The notes below the pieces were generated by a model. The model saw only the letters and a program-made list of their open reading frames with translations, did no database searches and was not told the origin of the DNA. Source: Caballeronia arvi (lineage in GTDB: Bacteria; Pseudomonadota; Gammaproteobacteria; Burkholderiales; Burkholderiaceae). From it: 64,000 nucleotides of DNA. Both the position numbers and the translations under genes were made by a program. Positions 8,784 through 20,987 of this stretch are shown in pieces; position 1 is the stretch's first letter, and each line of letters starts with the position of its first letter. The stretch covers positions 59,754 through 123,753 of the forward strand of contig NZ_FCOM02000020.1 of NCBI RefSeq assembly GCF_001544695.2. Direction: 5' to 3'.

Positions 8784-9668
8784 ATGGCGCTGCCCTTCAC
8801 CACCGTGCGCGACCTGCTGCGCTTCGGCGTTTCGCGCTTCACCGAAGCGGGCTTGTCGTTCGGTCACGGCTCGGCCAATGCCTACGACGAAGCCGCGTAT
8901 CTGATCCTGCACACGCTACATCTGCCGCTCGACACGCTCGATCCGTTCCTCGACGCGCGCCTGCTCGACAACGAAATCGACGCCGTCATGAAAGTGATCG
9001 AGCGCCGCGCGAAGGAACGCATTCCCGCCGCGTACATCACGCAGGAAGCGTGGATGCACGGCCGCCGCTTTTACGTCGATGAACGCGTGATCGTGCCGCG
9101 CTCGTTCATCGGCGAGTTGTTGCAGGACGGCTTGCAGCCGTATGTGGCCGATCCGGATCAGGTCACGCGCGTGCTCGAACTGTGCACCGGTTCCGGGTGT
9201 CTGGCGATTCTCGCGGCAGAGGCCTTCGAGAACGCCGATGTCGATGCCGTCGATATCTCGCCGGACGCGCTCGCGGTCGCACGCCGCAACGTCGACGATT
9301 ACGGTCTCGACGAGCGCGTGAAGCTCCACGAAGGCGACCTGTATGCGCCGCTGCCGACCGCGCGTTACGAGGTCATCATCACGAACCCGCCGTACGTCAA
9401 CGCGCACGCGATGCAGGCACTGCCGGAGGAATACAAGCACGAGCCCGAGCTCGCGCTCGCCGGCGGCGCGGACGGCATGGACGTGGTGCGGCGCATCGTG
9501 CGCGACGCGGGCAAGTGGCTGACCGAAGACGGCGTGCTCGTGGTCGAGATCGGCAACGAGCGGCCCAATGTCGAGGCGGCGCTGGGCGGCCTCGATCTCG
9601 TGTGGCTGTCGACGAGCGCCGGCGACGACAACGTCTTCCTCATCCAGGCCGCCGATCTGCCGGCCTGA
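8784..9668 (+). CDS. prmB: 50S ribosomal protein L3 N5-glutamine methyltransferase
   Basis: SAM-dependent methyltransferase of 294 residues that modifies a glutamine in ribosomal protein L3. The SAM-binding glycine motif is RVLELCTGSGCLAILA at about residues 129-143, followed by DAVDISPDALAVAR. The N5-glutamine methyltransferase signature NPPY is at residue 201. PrmB rather than PrmC is favoured by the sequence around ERIPAAYITQEAWMHGRRFYVDERVIVPRSFI, where PrmB has RSFI and PrmC has PRPDTE. A good ribosome-binding site (AAAGGAG) precedes the ATG in the 27-base gap after dapE, so the two genes are probably cotranscribed. Confidence 0.93.
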   Translation: MALPFTTVRDLLRFGVSRFTEAGLSFGHGSANAYDEAAYLILHTLHLPLDTLDPFLDARLLDNEIDAVMKVIERRAKERIPAAYITQEAWMHGRRFYVDERVIVPRSFIGELLQDGLQPYVADPDQVTRVLELCTGSGCLAILAAEAFENADVDAVDISPDALAVARRNVDDYGLDERVKLHEGDLYAPLPTARYEVIITNPPYVNAHAMQALPEEYKHEPELALAGGADGMDVVRRIVRDAGKWLTEDGVLVVEIGNERPNVEAALGGLDLVWLSTSAGDDNVFLIQAADLPA

Positions 9669-9797
9669 TGCCCCCACGCGGGCGAGCGTTGCGGCGAGGC
9701 CCCAAGCGCCGCAACGTTCTCTGACACTGCGCGCGAACGGGTTGGGTAATATGGCGAATCGCCAATAGCGAAGCACTTCCAACCCTTTCCCGCGTCT

Positions 9798-11288
9798 ATG
9801 CAAGCATCCGACTGGCTACACCTCGGCACGCTCGTGATGGCCGCGCATGTCCTCGGCGTGATCGCCGCGATCCATGCCGTCATCAATACACGCACGTCGC
9901 AAGGCGCGGTCGCGTGGGCCGTGTCGCTGGTCGCGATGCCTTACTTCACGCTGATTCCGTATCTCTTCCTCGGCCGCAGCAAGTTCGCGGGCTACATCGA
10001 CGAGCGGCGGCTCGAGATCGATATCTTGCGCAGCCGCTCGAAGCCCGCCGAATGGGATTCGGGCGCCCGCAGCGATGCACCCGACACCGCTGCGCTCGTC
10101 GATTCGACGGGCGCGCGCGGCGAAATCGCGCCCGGACCGGCCGCGTATCTCGGCAATCCGACGATCCGCACGCTGCAGCGCCTCTCCGGCATGCCCTTTC
10201 TGCGCGGCAACTCGGCGCGCGTGCTCATCAATGGCGACGCCACGTTCGCCGCGATTCTCGACGCCATCGCCGCGGCCGAACGCTATGTGGTCGTGCAATT
10301 TTTCATCGTGCGCGCCGACGCGCTCGGCGAAAAGCTCAAGGAAGCGCTGATCGAAAAGGCCCAGGCCGGCGTGCGCGTGTACTTCCTGTACGACAGCATC
10401 GGCAGCTTCGACCTGCCGCATCGCTACGTGAACGCACTACGCGCCGGTGGCGTCGAAGCACAACCGTTCGCGGCCACGCGCAAGTTCGTGCATCGCTTCC
10501 AGATCAACTTCCGGAATCATCGGAAGATCGTCGTCGTGGACGGCAAATGCGCGTTCGTCGGCGGGCACAACGTGGGCGTCGAATATCTCGGCGGCAACCC
10601 GCGGCTTTCGCCGTGGCGCGATACCCATGTGGAAGTGCGCGGGCCGGCGGTGGCCAGCATCCAGTTCGTCTTCACCGAAGACTGGTACTGGGCGACGCAG
10701 CGTCTGCCCGAGCTCGGTCCCGCGCCGCATTCGGACGAGAACATGCACTGCATGGTGCTGTCGAGCGGCCCCGCCGACAAACAGGAAACCTGTTCGCTCT
10801 TCTTCGTCGAGGCGATCAATGCGGCGCGCGAGCGCATCTGGATCACGTCGCCGTATCTGATTCCCGATGAGGCCGTATTTTCGGCGCTCAGGCTCGCGGT
10901 GATGCGCGGCGTCGACGTGCGCATCCTGATTCCGAGCCGGCGCGATCATCGCGTGGTGTTCGCCGCGTCACGGCTTTATGCCTACGATCTCGTGCAGGCA
11001 GGCGTGCGCATCTTCCGCTACAAGCCCGGCTTTCTGCATCAGAAGGTCGTGCTCGTCGACGACATCGCGGCGTCCATCGGCAGCGCGAATCTCGATAACC
11101 GGTCATTCCGCCTGAACTTCGAGATCACGGTGCTGACGGTCGATCGCGCGTTCGCAGGCGAAGTGGAAGCGATGCTGCTCGCGGACTTCGCGCAATCCTT
11201 CGAGATCGACGCCGACGACTACCGCGGCAAGGCGTTCTGGCGGCGCATGGCGATGCACGTGGCACGGCTTTTCTCGCCGATTCTCTGA
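9798..11288 (+). CDS. cls: Cardiolipin synthase (phospholipase D family)
   Basis: A 496-residue membrane-associated PLD-superfamily enzyme that condenses phosphatidylglycerol to cardiolipin. Two hydrophobic N-terminal segments (LVMAAHVLGVIAAIHAV and AWAVSLVAMPYFTLIPYLFL) are typical of ClsA-type enzymes. Both catalytic HxKx4D motifs are present: the first begins at His241 in FRNHRKIVVVDG, the second at His414 in FLHQKVVLVDD. Each is followed by the GG/GS-N strand. The length fits the bacterial family. A possible -10 box (TAATAT, 9747-9752) lies upstream in the 129-base gap after prmB. The gene is convergent with the peroxidase, with six bases between the stops. Confidence 0.95.
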   Translation: MQASDWLHLGTLVMAAHVLGVIAAIHAVINTRTSQGAVAWAVSLVAMPYFTLIPYLFLGRSKFAGYIDERRLEIDILRSRSKPAEWDSGARSDAPDTAALVDSTGARGEIAPGPAAYLGNPTIRTLQRLSGMPFLRGNSARVLINGDATFAAILDAIAAAERYVVVQFFIVRADALGEKLKEALIEKAQAGVRVYFLYDSIGSFDLPHRYVNALRAGGVEAQPFAATRKFVHRFQINFRNHRKIVVVDGKCAFVGGHNVGVEYLGGNPRLSPWRDTHVEVRGPAVASIQFVFTEDWYWATQRLPELGPAPHSDENMHCMVLSSGPADKQETCSLFFVEAINAARERIWITSPYLIPDEAVFSALRLAVMRGVDVRILIPSRRDHRVVFAASRLYAYDLVQAGVRIFRYKPGFLHQKVVLVDDIAASIGSANLDNRSFRLNFEITVLTVDRAFAGEVEAMLLADFAQSFEIDADDYRGKAFWRRMAMHVARLFSPIL

Positions 11289-11294
11289 GCCTGC

Positions 11295-11774
11295 TCAGAG
11301 CAGCTTTTCGATGTCGTCGGTGATCGCGTCCGGCTTGGTCTGCGGCGCATAACGTTTGACGACGTTCCCCTCGCGATCCACGAGAAACTTCGTGAAATTC
11401 CACTTGATGGCCTCGATGCCGAGCAGCCCCGGCTCCTTATCTTTCAGATACTTGTAGAGCGGATGCGCGTTCGCGCCGTTGACCTCGATCTTCGCGAACA
11501 TCGGGAACGTGACGCCGAAGTTCTTCTCGCAAAAGCTGCCGATCTGCGCCGCGTCGCCCGGTTCCTGCTTGCCGAACTGATTGCACGGGAAGCCGAGCAC
11601 TTCGAAGCCGCGCGCCGCGAACTGCTGGTAGACCTCCTGCAAGCCCTTGTATTGCGGCGTGAAACCGCATTCGCTCGCCGTATTCACGATGAGCAAGACC
11701 TTGCCGCGATACGTGTCGAGATCGACGGTCGCGCCGTCGAGCGTTTCAGCCGAAAAACCGTAGATGTCGCTCAT
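11295..11774 (-). CDS. Glutathione peroxidase family protein
   Basis: Thiol peroxidase of the GPx family, 159 residues. The peroxidatic cysteine is Cys36 in LLIVNTASECGFT, where animal enzymes have selenocysteine. The conserved Gln and Trp of the catalytic set are in FPCNQFGKQEPG and IKWNFTKFLVDREG. It reduces hydroperoxides; bacterial cysteine GPx enzymes mostly use thioredoxin rather than glutathione. There is no signal peptide, so it is cytoplasmic. It is divergent from the ABC-F gene and convergent with cls. A short palindrome (CTCTGAGC/GCTCAGAG, 11283-11300) spans both stop codons at the convergent end. Confidence 0.95.
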   Translation of the reverse strand: MSDIYGFSAETLDGATVDLDTYRGKVLLIVNTASECGFTPQYKGLQEVYQQFAARGFEVLGFPCNQFGKQEPGDAAQIGSFCEKNFGVTFPMFAKIEVNGANAHPLYKYLKDKEPGLLGIEAIKWNFTKFLVDREGNVVKRYAPQTKPDAITDDIEKLL

Positions 11775-11929
11775 TGCGTGCTCCGGAAGGAATCAGATGA
11801 ATTCACGCGATGCTACCGCGACGCGCGTTTGCCCGCCATTGGCCGAATGGCCGACCCCGGCGACGCAGGCGGTCCGGTCTAAAATAGCGCTTTCCTTCCA
11901 AGCCGCGCTCTTTTCGCCGCCATTCCGAC

Positions 11930-13870
<1,941 letters not shown>

Positions 13871-13891
13871 ATCACAAAGGAGATCGACGAC

Positions 13892-14917
13892 TTGACGCCT
13901 TCCCTCACCGGCTTGCGCGTGCTGGACCTGACGCGGCTTCTGCCCGGCCCCGTTGCGACCTTGCGGCTCGCGGAGCTCGGCGCCGACGTGCTCAAGATCG
14001 AACCGCCCGGTGAAGGCGATTACGCGCGCGCGATGCTGCAAAGCGACGCGGACCGGCAAAGCGGCGCGCCGAGCGCGTTCTACCGCATCGTCAATCGCGG
14101 CAAGCGCCAGCTCACGCTCGATCTGAAGACCGACGAAGGCCGCGCGACGCTGATCGAGCTCGCGCGCGACGCGGATGTGCTGGTCGAGAGTTTCCGGCCT
14201 TCGGTGATGGCGCGGCTGGGCGTCGGCTACGACGTGTTGCGCCAGGCGAATCCGAAGCTCGTGTATTGCGCGATCACGGGCTTCGGCAACGAAGGACCGT
14301 TCGCCGACAAGGCCGGGCACGATCTGAACTACCTCGCCTATGCGGGCGTGCTCGATCAGCTCGCGGCGCGCGACGGCACGCCTGTCGCGCCGAATTTTCA
14401 GCTAGCGGATCTGCTCGGCGGCGCGCTCTGCGCCGTCATGGAAATACTCGCGGCAGCGTGGCATGTCGCGCGCGGCGGCGACGGCCGTTGCCTGAATGTC
14501 TCGATGACGCACGCGATGCACAAGCACAACGTGATGGCGCACGTCGCGCTCGCCAACGACAACGAAGCGGCCACGCGCGCGGGCGCGGGGCTGTTGAACG
14601 GCGGCGTGCCCTGCTACGACGTGTATCGCACGCGAGATGACCGCTTCATCGCGGTAGGCGCGCTCGAACTGAAATTCTGGCGGACCTTGTGCGAGGCGTT
14701 CGGCCGCCCGGACTGGGCGACGCGCCATTGGAGCCTCGGACAGGCGATTGGCCAGGCGGACGCCGCGCAATTGTCGGCGGAAGTGGCCGCGTGCTTTCGC
14801 GAGCGCACACGCGACGAATGGATGGCGCTCCTGGAGCCGCTCGATTGCTGCGTCGCGCCGGTGCTCACGCCCGCCGAAGCGGCGGCGCATCCGCTGTTTG
14901 CGCTCGCCGCGCGCTGA
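13892..14917 (+). CDS. CaiB/BaiF CoA-transferase family protein, alpha-methylacyl-CoA racemase-like
   Basis: Class III CoA-transferase fold protein of 341 residues. It opens with LTGLRVLDLTRLLPGPVATLRLAELGADVLKIEPPGEGD. The GHDLNYLAYAGVL motif with Asp144 resembles GHDINYLALSGVL of alpha-methylacyl-CoA racemase, so racemisation of 2-methyl-branched acyl-CoAs is the best guess; transfer of CoA between acids is the alternative. The start is TTG at 13892, supported by AAAGGAG nine bases upstream and by the lack of any better codon. The gene begins 21 bases after the ABC-F stop, so the two may share a transcript. It ends one base before the stop of the convergent small gene. Confidence 0.88.
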   Translation: MTPSLTGLRVLDLTRLLPGPVATLRLAELGADVLKIEPPGEGDYARAMLQSDADRQSGAPSAFYRIVNRGKRQLTLDLKTDEGRATLIELARDADVLVESFRPSVMARLGVGYDVLRQANPKLVYCAITGFGNEGPFADKAGHDLNYLAYAGVLDQLAARDGTPVAPNFQLADLLGGALCAVMEILAAAWHVARGGDGRCLNVSMTHAMHKHNVMAHVALANDNEAATRAGAGLLNGGVPCYDVYRTRDDRFIAVGALELKFWRTLCEAFGRPDWATRHWSLGQAIGQADAAQLSAEVAACFRERTRDEWMALLEPLDCCVAPVLTPAEAAAHPLFALAAR

Positions 14918-15181
14918 TCAGCGCCGCGGCAAGACCTGACGCGGCTGACGCTCGTCGTCGATGAGGACGTGCTTGCGTCCCATCACATGCTGGCGAATCG
15001 TGGCGACGACTTCGTCCTCGGTGATATCAGCCGCGACGACGCGCCGCGAGATCTGGCCCTGCTCGTCGATCCATTCGAGAATTCGGCAGCCGCTGCCCCA
15101 GGGCTGCTGCAGCGGCGCGGAGACGCGGCATCCGCGCAGATGGAACGCGGGCTTCGGCCGGGTTGATTTGGCGTGTTTCAA
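14918..15181 (-). CDS. Small conserved protein, possibly DUF2866
   Basis: An 87-residue basic protein with no membrane segment. Its core reads FHLRGCRVSAPLQQPWGSGC, then ILEWIDEQGQ, SRRVVAADITEDEV and HVMGRKHVLIDDE. I recall this pattern as the DUF2866 family of Burkholderia, without a known function; that identification is from memory. The start is TTG at 15181, chosen because GAGAGGA sits seven bases upstream. The frame is open to about 15301, but that part is basic and irregular. The clean frame and strong ribosome-binding site support a real gene. Its 3 prime end abuts the CoA-transferase gene head on. Confidence 0.65.
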   Translation of the reverse strand: MKHAKSTRPKPAFHLRGCRVSAPLQQPWGSGCRILEWIDEQGQISRRVVAADITEDEVVATIRQHVMGRKHVLIDDERQPRQVLPRR

Positions 15182-15368
15182 TGCGTGGTCCTCTCGATCC
15201 TTCCAGCCACTTCGTTTCTTGAAACGCCTTATCGAAGTTGGCCGGGTCCGTAGCCTTGTAAGGATAGAAAAACCACGCGTCGCTTGGGTTACATTGCGCA
15301 ACCGGTTTTTTACGAGACGTTACGAAGGGTCCGATCACGTCGACGGGGCATGCGCGAAACGTCCGCGA

Positions 15369-16754
<1,386 letters not shown>

Positions 16755-16823
16755 ACTGAAGCCTTGCTTTGGATTCTCGTTATTCTCGGCTCGAAAGCCT
16801 TGCCGACGGCGTTATCGACCGCC

Positions 16824-17894
16824 TTATTCCGCGCGCACCGGCACGCGCTGCGCGATCGCGCACATGAGCTCGTAGCCGATCGTGCCCGCCGCGGCCGCCA
16901 CGGCGTCGATCGGCAGGTTCGCGCCCCACAGCTCGACGCGCGAGCCGATGCCCGCGCCCGGGCACGGCGTCAGGTCGACGGTGAGCATGTCCATCGACAC
17001 GCGGCCGACGAGTTTCGTGCGCACGCCATCGACGATCACGGGTGTGCCTTCCGGCGCCACGCGCGGATAGCCGTCCGCGTAGCCGCACGCGACCACGCCG
17101 ACGCGCATCGATTCGCCCGCCGTGAAGGTCGAGCCATACCCGATGCTGCTGCCCGCGTCGACCGTCTGCACCGCGATCAGCTCCGACTGGAGCGTCATGG
17201 CGGGCTTGAGGCCGGTCGCGGCGATATCGCCGGTTACGCCCGAGGGCGACGCGCCATAGAGCATGATGCCGGGCCGCACCCAGTCGAAATGCGCGTCCGG
17301 ATGCCACAGCACCGCCGCCGAGTTCGCCAGACTGCGCGCGCCCGCGATGCCCTCCGCGCCGCGCTCGAAGGCTTCGAGCTGATGCGCGATGCCGCGCGGA
17401 CCGTCGGCATCCGAGAAATGGGTCATGAGCGTGATCTGGCCCACGCCCTGCGCCGCACGCGCGCGCTCCCACGCGGCGCGGAACTTGGCCGGCGTGTAGC
17501 CGAGCCGGTTCATGCCGCTGTTCATCTTCAACTGGATGTTGACCGGTTTCGACAGACGCGCCATTTCGAGCATGCGCAACTGTTCGTCGCAGTGCACGGC
17601 CGTGGTAAGGCTGTAGCGGTCGATCACGTCGATATCGGTCGGCCGGAAAAAACCCTCGAGCAGGAGAATGGGCCCCGCCCAGCCCAATTCACGCAACTTC
17701 GCGGCTTCTTCGAGGTCCAGAAGGCCAAAGCCGTCGGTTGCGCGAAGTCCGGGGAACGCCCGGGCGAGCCCGTGGCCATACGCATTTGCCTTGACGACAG
17801 CCCAGATCTTGGATTTCGGCGCGTATTTGCGCGCGATGGCGAGGTTGTTGGCGAGTGCGGCGGTGTGGATCGTTGCAGAAAGGGGGCGCGGCAT
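16824..17894 (-). CDS. alr: Alanine racemase
   Basis: PLP-dependent enzyme of 356 residues that makes D-alanine for peptidoglycan. The PLP lysine is Lys35 in WAVVKANAYGHG, and the second catalytic base is Tyr253 in SSIGYGSTFTAG. The N-terminal part is a TIM barrel and the C-terminal part a beta domain, with the usual LVGRVSMDMLTVDL. The length is at the short end for Alr and close to DadX. No D-amino-acid dehydrogenase gene is adjacent, so I favour the biosynthetic name. It is divergent from lplT. Confidence 0.96.
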   Translation of the reverse strand: MPRPLSATIHTAALANNLAIARKYAPKSKIWAVVKANAYGHGLARAFPGLRATDGFGLLDLEEAAKLRELGWAGPILLLEGFFRPTDIDVIDRYSLTTAVHCDEQLRMLEMARLSKPVNIQLKMNSGMNRLGYTPAKFRAAWERARAAQGVGQITLMTHFSDADGPRGIAHQLEAFERGAEGIAGARSLANSAAVLWHPDAHFDWVRPGIMLYGASPSGVTGDIAATGLKPAMTLQSELIAVQTVDAGSSIGYGSTFTAGESMRVGVVACGYADGYPRVAPEGTPVIVDGVRTKLVGRVSMDMLTVDLTPCPGAGIGSRVELWGANLPIDAVAAAAGTIGYELMCAIAQRVPVRAE

Positions 17895-18076
17895 GAGCGT
17901 TTGGTGGAATTGCAGTAAGTGCGGTCGAAAAGGCGAGCATACGACAGCGGGACGCGTCCTGCTGCGCCGACCACGACGCCTTGCGGGACACTATCTTATG
18001 AGGAAATTCATGCACGAGCGTGTCATTTCTCGCGCGATCGAGATTACTGCTAGTCAGAATGCGCCTATTTTCGTGT

Positions 18077-18082
18077 TATAAA
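18077..18082 (+). promoter_or_regulatory. Possible -10 box for lplT
   Basis: TATAAA at 18077-18082 lies in an AT-richer patch about 95 bases before the lplT ATG. No convincing -35 element is seen. The 281-base gap between alr and lplT holds no other feature I can support. Confidence 0.3.
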
Positions 18083-18175
18083 GCCGTGCGCACAACCCAT
18101 TTCGAAAGGCATAAGCCCGAACGCCTATCCGGCGCTCGGGGCGGATCACCCGCAGTGAGGAAAGCTTCGGATCAG

Positions 18176-19483
18176 ATGAAAAAAGGTTTTTACACCATCA
18201 TGGCCGCGCAGTTTTTCTCGTCGCTGGCCGATAACGCTCTACTGATCGCTGCCATCGCACTGCTGAAAGACCTTCACGCGCCGAACTGGATGACGCCGCT
18301 GCTCAAGCTGTTCTTCGTCCTGTCGTATGTGGTTCTCGCGGCGTTCGTCGGCGCTTTCGCGGATTCCCGGCCCAAGGGTCACGTGATGTTCGTGACCAAC
18401 TCCATCAAGGTCGTCGGCTGCGTGACGATGCTCTTCGGCGCGCATCCGCTGCTCGCGTATGGCATCGTCGGATTCGGCGCCGCTGCGTACTCGCCGGCAA
18501 AGTACGGCATTCTCACCGAACTCCTGCCAGCCGACCGGCTCGTCGCCGCGAATGGCTGGATCGAAGGCACGACGGTCGGCTCGATCATCCTCGGTACCGT
18601 GATGGGCGGCGCGCTCATCAGTCCGCATATCGCGAGTCATCTGCTGTCGCTGCACATTCCGCGCATCTCCACACCCGCGGAAGCCGCGATGCTCGTCATC
18701 ATGCTGATGTACGTCATCGCCGCGATCTTCAATCTGCGCATTCCCGACACCGGCGCGCGCTATCCGAAACAGGAAACGCGGCCGCTCAAGCTCATCACCG
18801 ATTTCGCCGACTGCTTTCTCGTCTTGTGGCGCGACAAGCTCGGCCAGATCTCGCTCGCCGTCACGACGCTCTTCTGGGGCGCGGGCGCGACGCTCCAGTT
18901 CATCGTGCTGAAGTGGGCCGAAGTGTCGCTCGGCATGACGCTATCGCAGGCCGCGATCCTGCAGGCGGTGATCGCAGTCGGCGTGGCGGTGGGCGCCGTG
19001 CTCGCCGCCGCGCGCGTGCCGCTCAAGCGCTCGCTCACGGTGCTGCCGGTCGGCATCATCATGGGCATCGCGGTCATGCTGATGGCGTTCTACACGCGTC
19101 ACCTCTTTCCCGCGCATTGGGGCATCTACTTCGGCAAGATGCACTTCCCCGGCTATCTGCTGATCGCGTATGTGTTCCTGATGGTCGTCGGCGGGCTGTC
19201 CGGCTTTTTCGTCGTGCCAATGAACGCGCTGCTCCAGCATCGCGGGCACGTGCTGCTCTCCGCCGGGCATTCCATCGCCGTGCAGAACTTCAACGAGAAC
19301 CTGTCGGTGCTCATCATGCTGTGCCTCTACGCCGCGCTGGTGTGGCTCGACATGCCGATCCAGTTCGTCATCGTGATGTTCGGCTCGTTCGTCTGCCTGA
19401 CGATGTACTTCGTGATGCGGCGGCATCAGGCCAATCAGCGCGCGTTCGATTCGGTCGCGCTGATCGGCGAAGCGCGGCATTGA
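18176..19483 (+). CDS. lplT: Lysophospholipid transporter LplT
   Basis: Major-facilitator membrane protein of 435 residues with about twelve helices. It starts MKKGFYTIMAAQFFSSLADNALLIAAIALL, close to the known LplT N-terminus. LplT flips lysophospholipids across the inner membrane for re-acylation by Aas. Charged loop motifs such as DSRPKGH after helix two fit the family. The start chosen is this ATG; an open upstream extension of about 50 codons is not hydrophobic and is rejected. There is no aas gene beside it, unlike the E. coli lplT-aas pair. thiM begins 34 bases downstream on the same strand. Confidence 0.93.
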   Translation: MKKGFYTIMAAQFFSSLADNALLIAAIALLKDLHAPNWMTPLLKLFFVLSYVVLAAFVGAFADSRPKGHVMFVTNSIKVVGCVTMLFGAHPLLAYGIVGFGAAAYSPAKYGILTELLPADRLVAANGWIEGTTVGSIILGTVMGGALISPHIASHLLSLHIPRISTPAEAAMLVIMLMYVIAAIFNLRIPDTGARYPKQETRPLKLITDFADCFLVLWRDKLGQISLAVTTLFWGAGATLQFIVLKWAEVSLGMTLSQAAILQAVIAVGVAVGAVLAAARVPLKRSLTVLPVGIIMGIAVMLMAFYTRHLFPAHWGIYFGKMHFPGYLLIAYVFLMVVGGLSGFFVVPMNALLQHRGHVLLSAGHSIAVQNFNENLSVLIMLCLYAALVWLDMPIQFVIVMFGSFVCLTMYFVMRRHQANQRAFDSVALIGEARH

Positions 19484-19517
19484 TCCGTCGCGTGCCTGCG
19501 TTCCCGAGAGAGCCATC

Positions 19518-20333
19518 ATGCCCGCCGCCGATCTCTTTTCTTTCGCCAGCCGCGTGCGCGAACGCGCGCCGCTCGTGCACTGCCTGACGAATCTCGTCGT
19601 CACCAACTTTACCGCCAACGTCCTGCTCGCGATCGGCGCCGCGCCCGCGATGGTCGTCGCGCGCGAGGAGGTCGCCGAATTCGCGCCGCTCGCCAATGCG
19701 CTGTCGGTCAATCTCGGCACGCTCGATGTGCCGCAGAGCCGCGCGATCCGCGCCGCCGTCGATGCCGCCAACGGCGCGGGCAAGCCGTGGGTGCTCGACC
19801 CGGTCGCAGTCGGCCCGCTCGCGTTTCGCACCGAGTTCGCGTTCGATCTGCTCGATGCGAAGCCCGCGGCGATTCGCGGCAACGCATCGGAGATCATCAG
19901 TTTGTCGGGGGGAACGGCGAGCGGCCGCGGCGTCGACAGCACCGCCGCCACCGACGCCGCGCTCGATGCCGCGCAGGTCCTCGCGCTCAAGACGCAGGCC
20001 GTCGTCGCGGTGACGGGCGAAACGGACTACGTGACCGATGGCCGCCGCACGATCGCGCTGTCGAACGGCTCGCCGTTGATGACGCGCGTGACGGGCGTCG
20101 GCTGCGCGCTGTCGGCGACGGTCGCCGCGTTCGTCGGCACGGCGTCGGGGCGCGACGAGTTCTGGGCCGCGACGGTCGCGGCCATCGCGTATTCGACGAT
20201 CGCCGGCGAGTTGGCCGCGCGCGACGCCGGCCTGCCCGGCAGCTTCGCCGTCGCGTATCTGGACCGGCTCGCGTCGCTCGACGCCGACGCGTTCGGCAAG
20301 ACGCTCGTGCAGCGCGATATCGCCGGAAGCTGA
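19518..20333 (+). CDS. thiM: Hydroxyethylthiazole kinase
   Basis: Ribokinase-fold enzyme of 271 residues that phosphorylates 4-methyl-5-hydroxyethylthiazole in thiamine salvage. The N-terminal part reads VHCLTNLVVTNFTANVLLAIGAAPAM. The WVLDPVAVG segment and the C-terminal TGVGCALSATVAAF, with the active-site cysteine, are family marks. It is the first gene of thiM-thiE-thiD; thiE starts two bases after its stop. Only 34 bases separate it from lplT, too short for a TPP riboswitch, and I see no THI-box in the lplT leader. That fits salvage enzymes read from an upstream promoter. Confidence 0.95.
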   Translation: MPAADLFSFASRVRERAPLVHCLTNLVVTNFTANVLLAIGAAPAMVVAREEVAEFAPLANALSVNLGTLDVPQSRAIRAAVDAANGAGKPWVLDPVAVGPLAFRTEFAFDLLDAKPAAIRGNASEIISLSGGTASGRGVDSTAATDAALDAAQVLALKTQAVVAVTGETDYVTDGRRTIALSNGSPLMTRVTGVGCALSATVAAFVGTASGRDEFWAATVAAIAYSTIAGELAARDAGLPGSFAVAYLDRLASLDADAFGKTLVQRDIAGS

Positions 20334-20335
20334 CC

Positions 20336-20983
20336 ATGCGCGCTGCGTTCGATCTCTCGCTCTATCTCGTGCTCGATCCGGTGCAGTGCGGCGGGCACGA
20401 TGCGGCCGTGCGCGTCGCGCGCGCCGCGCTCGAAGGCGGCGCGACGCTCGTGCAGCTGCGTGCGCCCGAGTGGCACAAGCGCGCGTGGTTCGACCTCGCG
20501 CGCGAGCTGTTGCCGATCACGCGCGCGCACGGCGTGCCCTTCGTCATCAACGATCATGTCGATGTCGCGCTCGCCGTGGGCGCCGATGGCGTGCATATCG
20601 GCCAGCGCGATCTGCCCGCAGATATCACGCGGCAGTTGCTCGGTCCCGATGCGCTGATCGGCCTCTCCGTGTCGAATCTCGATGAAACCGCCGATGCCGA
20701 CACGCTCGCCGGCATCGTCGACTATCTCGGCGCGGGGCCGGTCTACGCGACGCCGACCAAAACCGACGCATCCACGCCCTGCGGCATCGACGGCCTCGCC
20801 GCGATCCGCGCCGCCGCGCGCCTGCCGACGGTGGCGATCGGCGGCATCCAGTCGCACAACGCCGCCGACGTCATGCGCGCCCGACCCGCCGGTCTCGCCG
20901 TGGTCTCGACGATCTGCAAGGCCGCCGACCCGCGCGAGGCGGCCGCAACGCTTGCCGCGACCATCGCGGAGTCACGCATCTAA
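20336..20983 (+). CDS. thiE: Thiamine-phosphate synthase
   Basis: TIM-barrel enzyme of 215 residues that joins the thiazole and pyrimidine phosphates to thiamine phosphate. Marks are LVQLRAPEWHKR (ThiE has QLR), FVINDHVDVALAVGADGVHIGQRDLP for phosphate binding, GAGPVYATPTK, and VAIGGIQ near the end. The first codon is the ATG two bases after the thiM stop, giving MRAAFDLSLYLVLDP. thiD begins five bases beyond its stop. The gene order shows that thiazole kinase, condensation and pyrimidine kinase are made together. Confidence 0.95.
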   Translation: MRAAFDLSLYLVLDPVQCGGHDAAVRVARAALEGGATLVQLRAPEWHKRAWFDLARELLPITRAHGVPFVINDHVDVALAVGADGVHIGQRDLPADITRQLLGPDALIGLSVSNLDETADADTLAGIVDYLGAGPVYATPTKTDASTPCGIDGLAAIRAAARLPTVAIGGIQSHNAADVMRARPAGLAVVSTICKAADPREAAATLAATIAESRI

Positions 20984-20987
20984 GCTC

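Noticed and set aside
15182..15301. Longer version of the small DUF2866-like protein
   Set aside because: The upstream 40 residues are basic and irregular. A strong ribosome-binding site marks the TTG at 15181.
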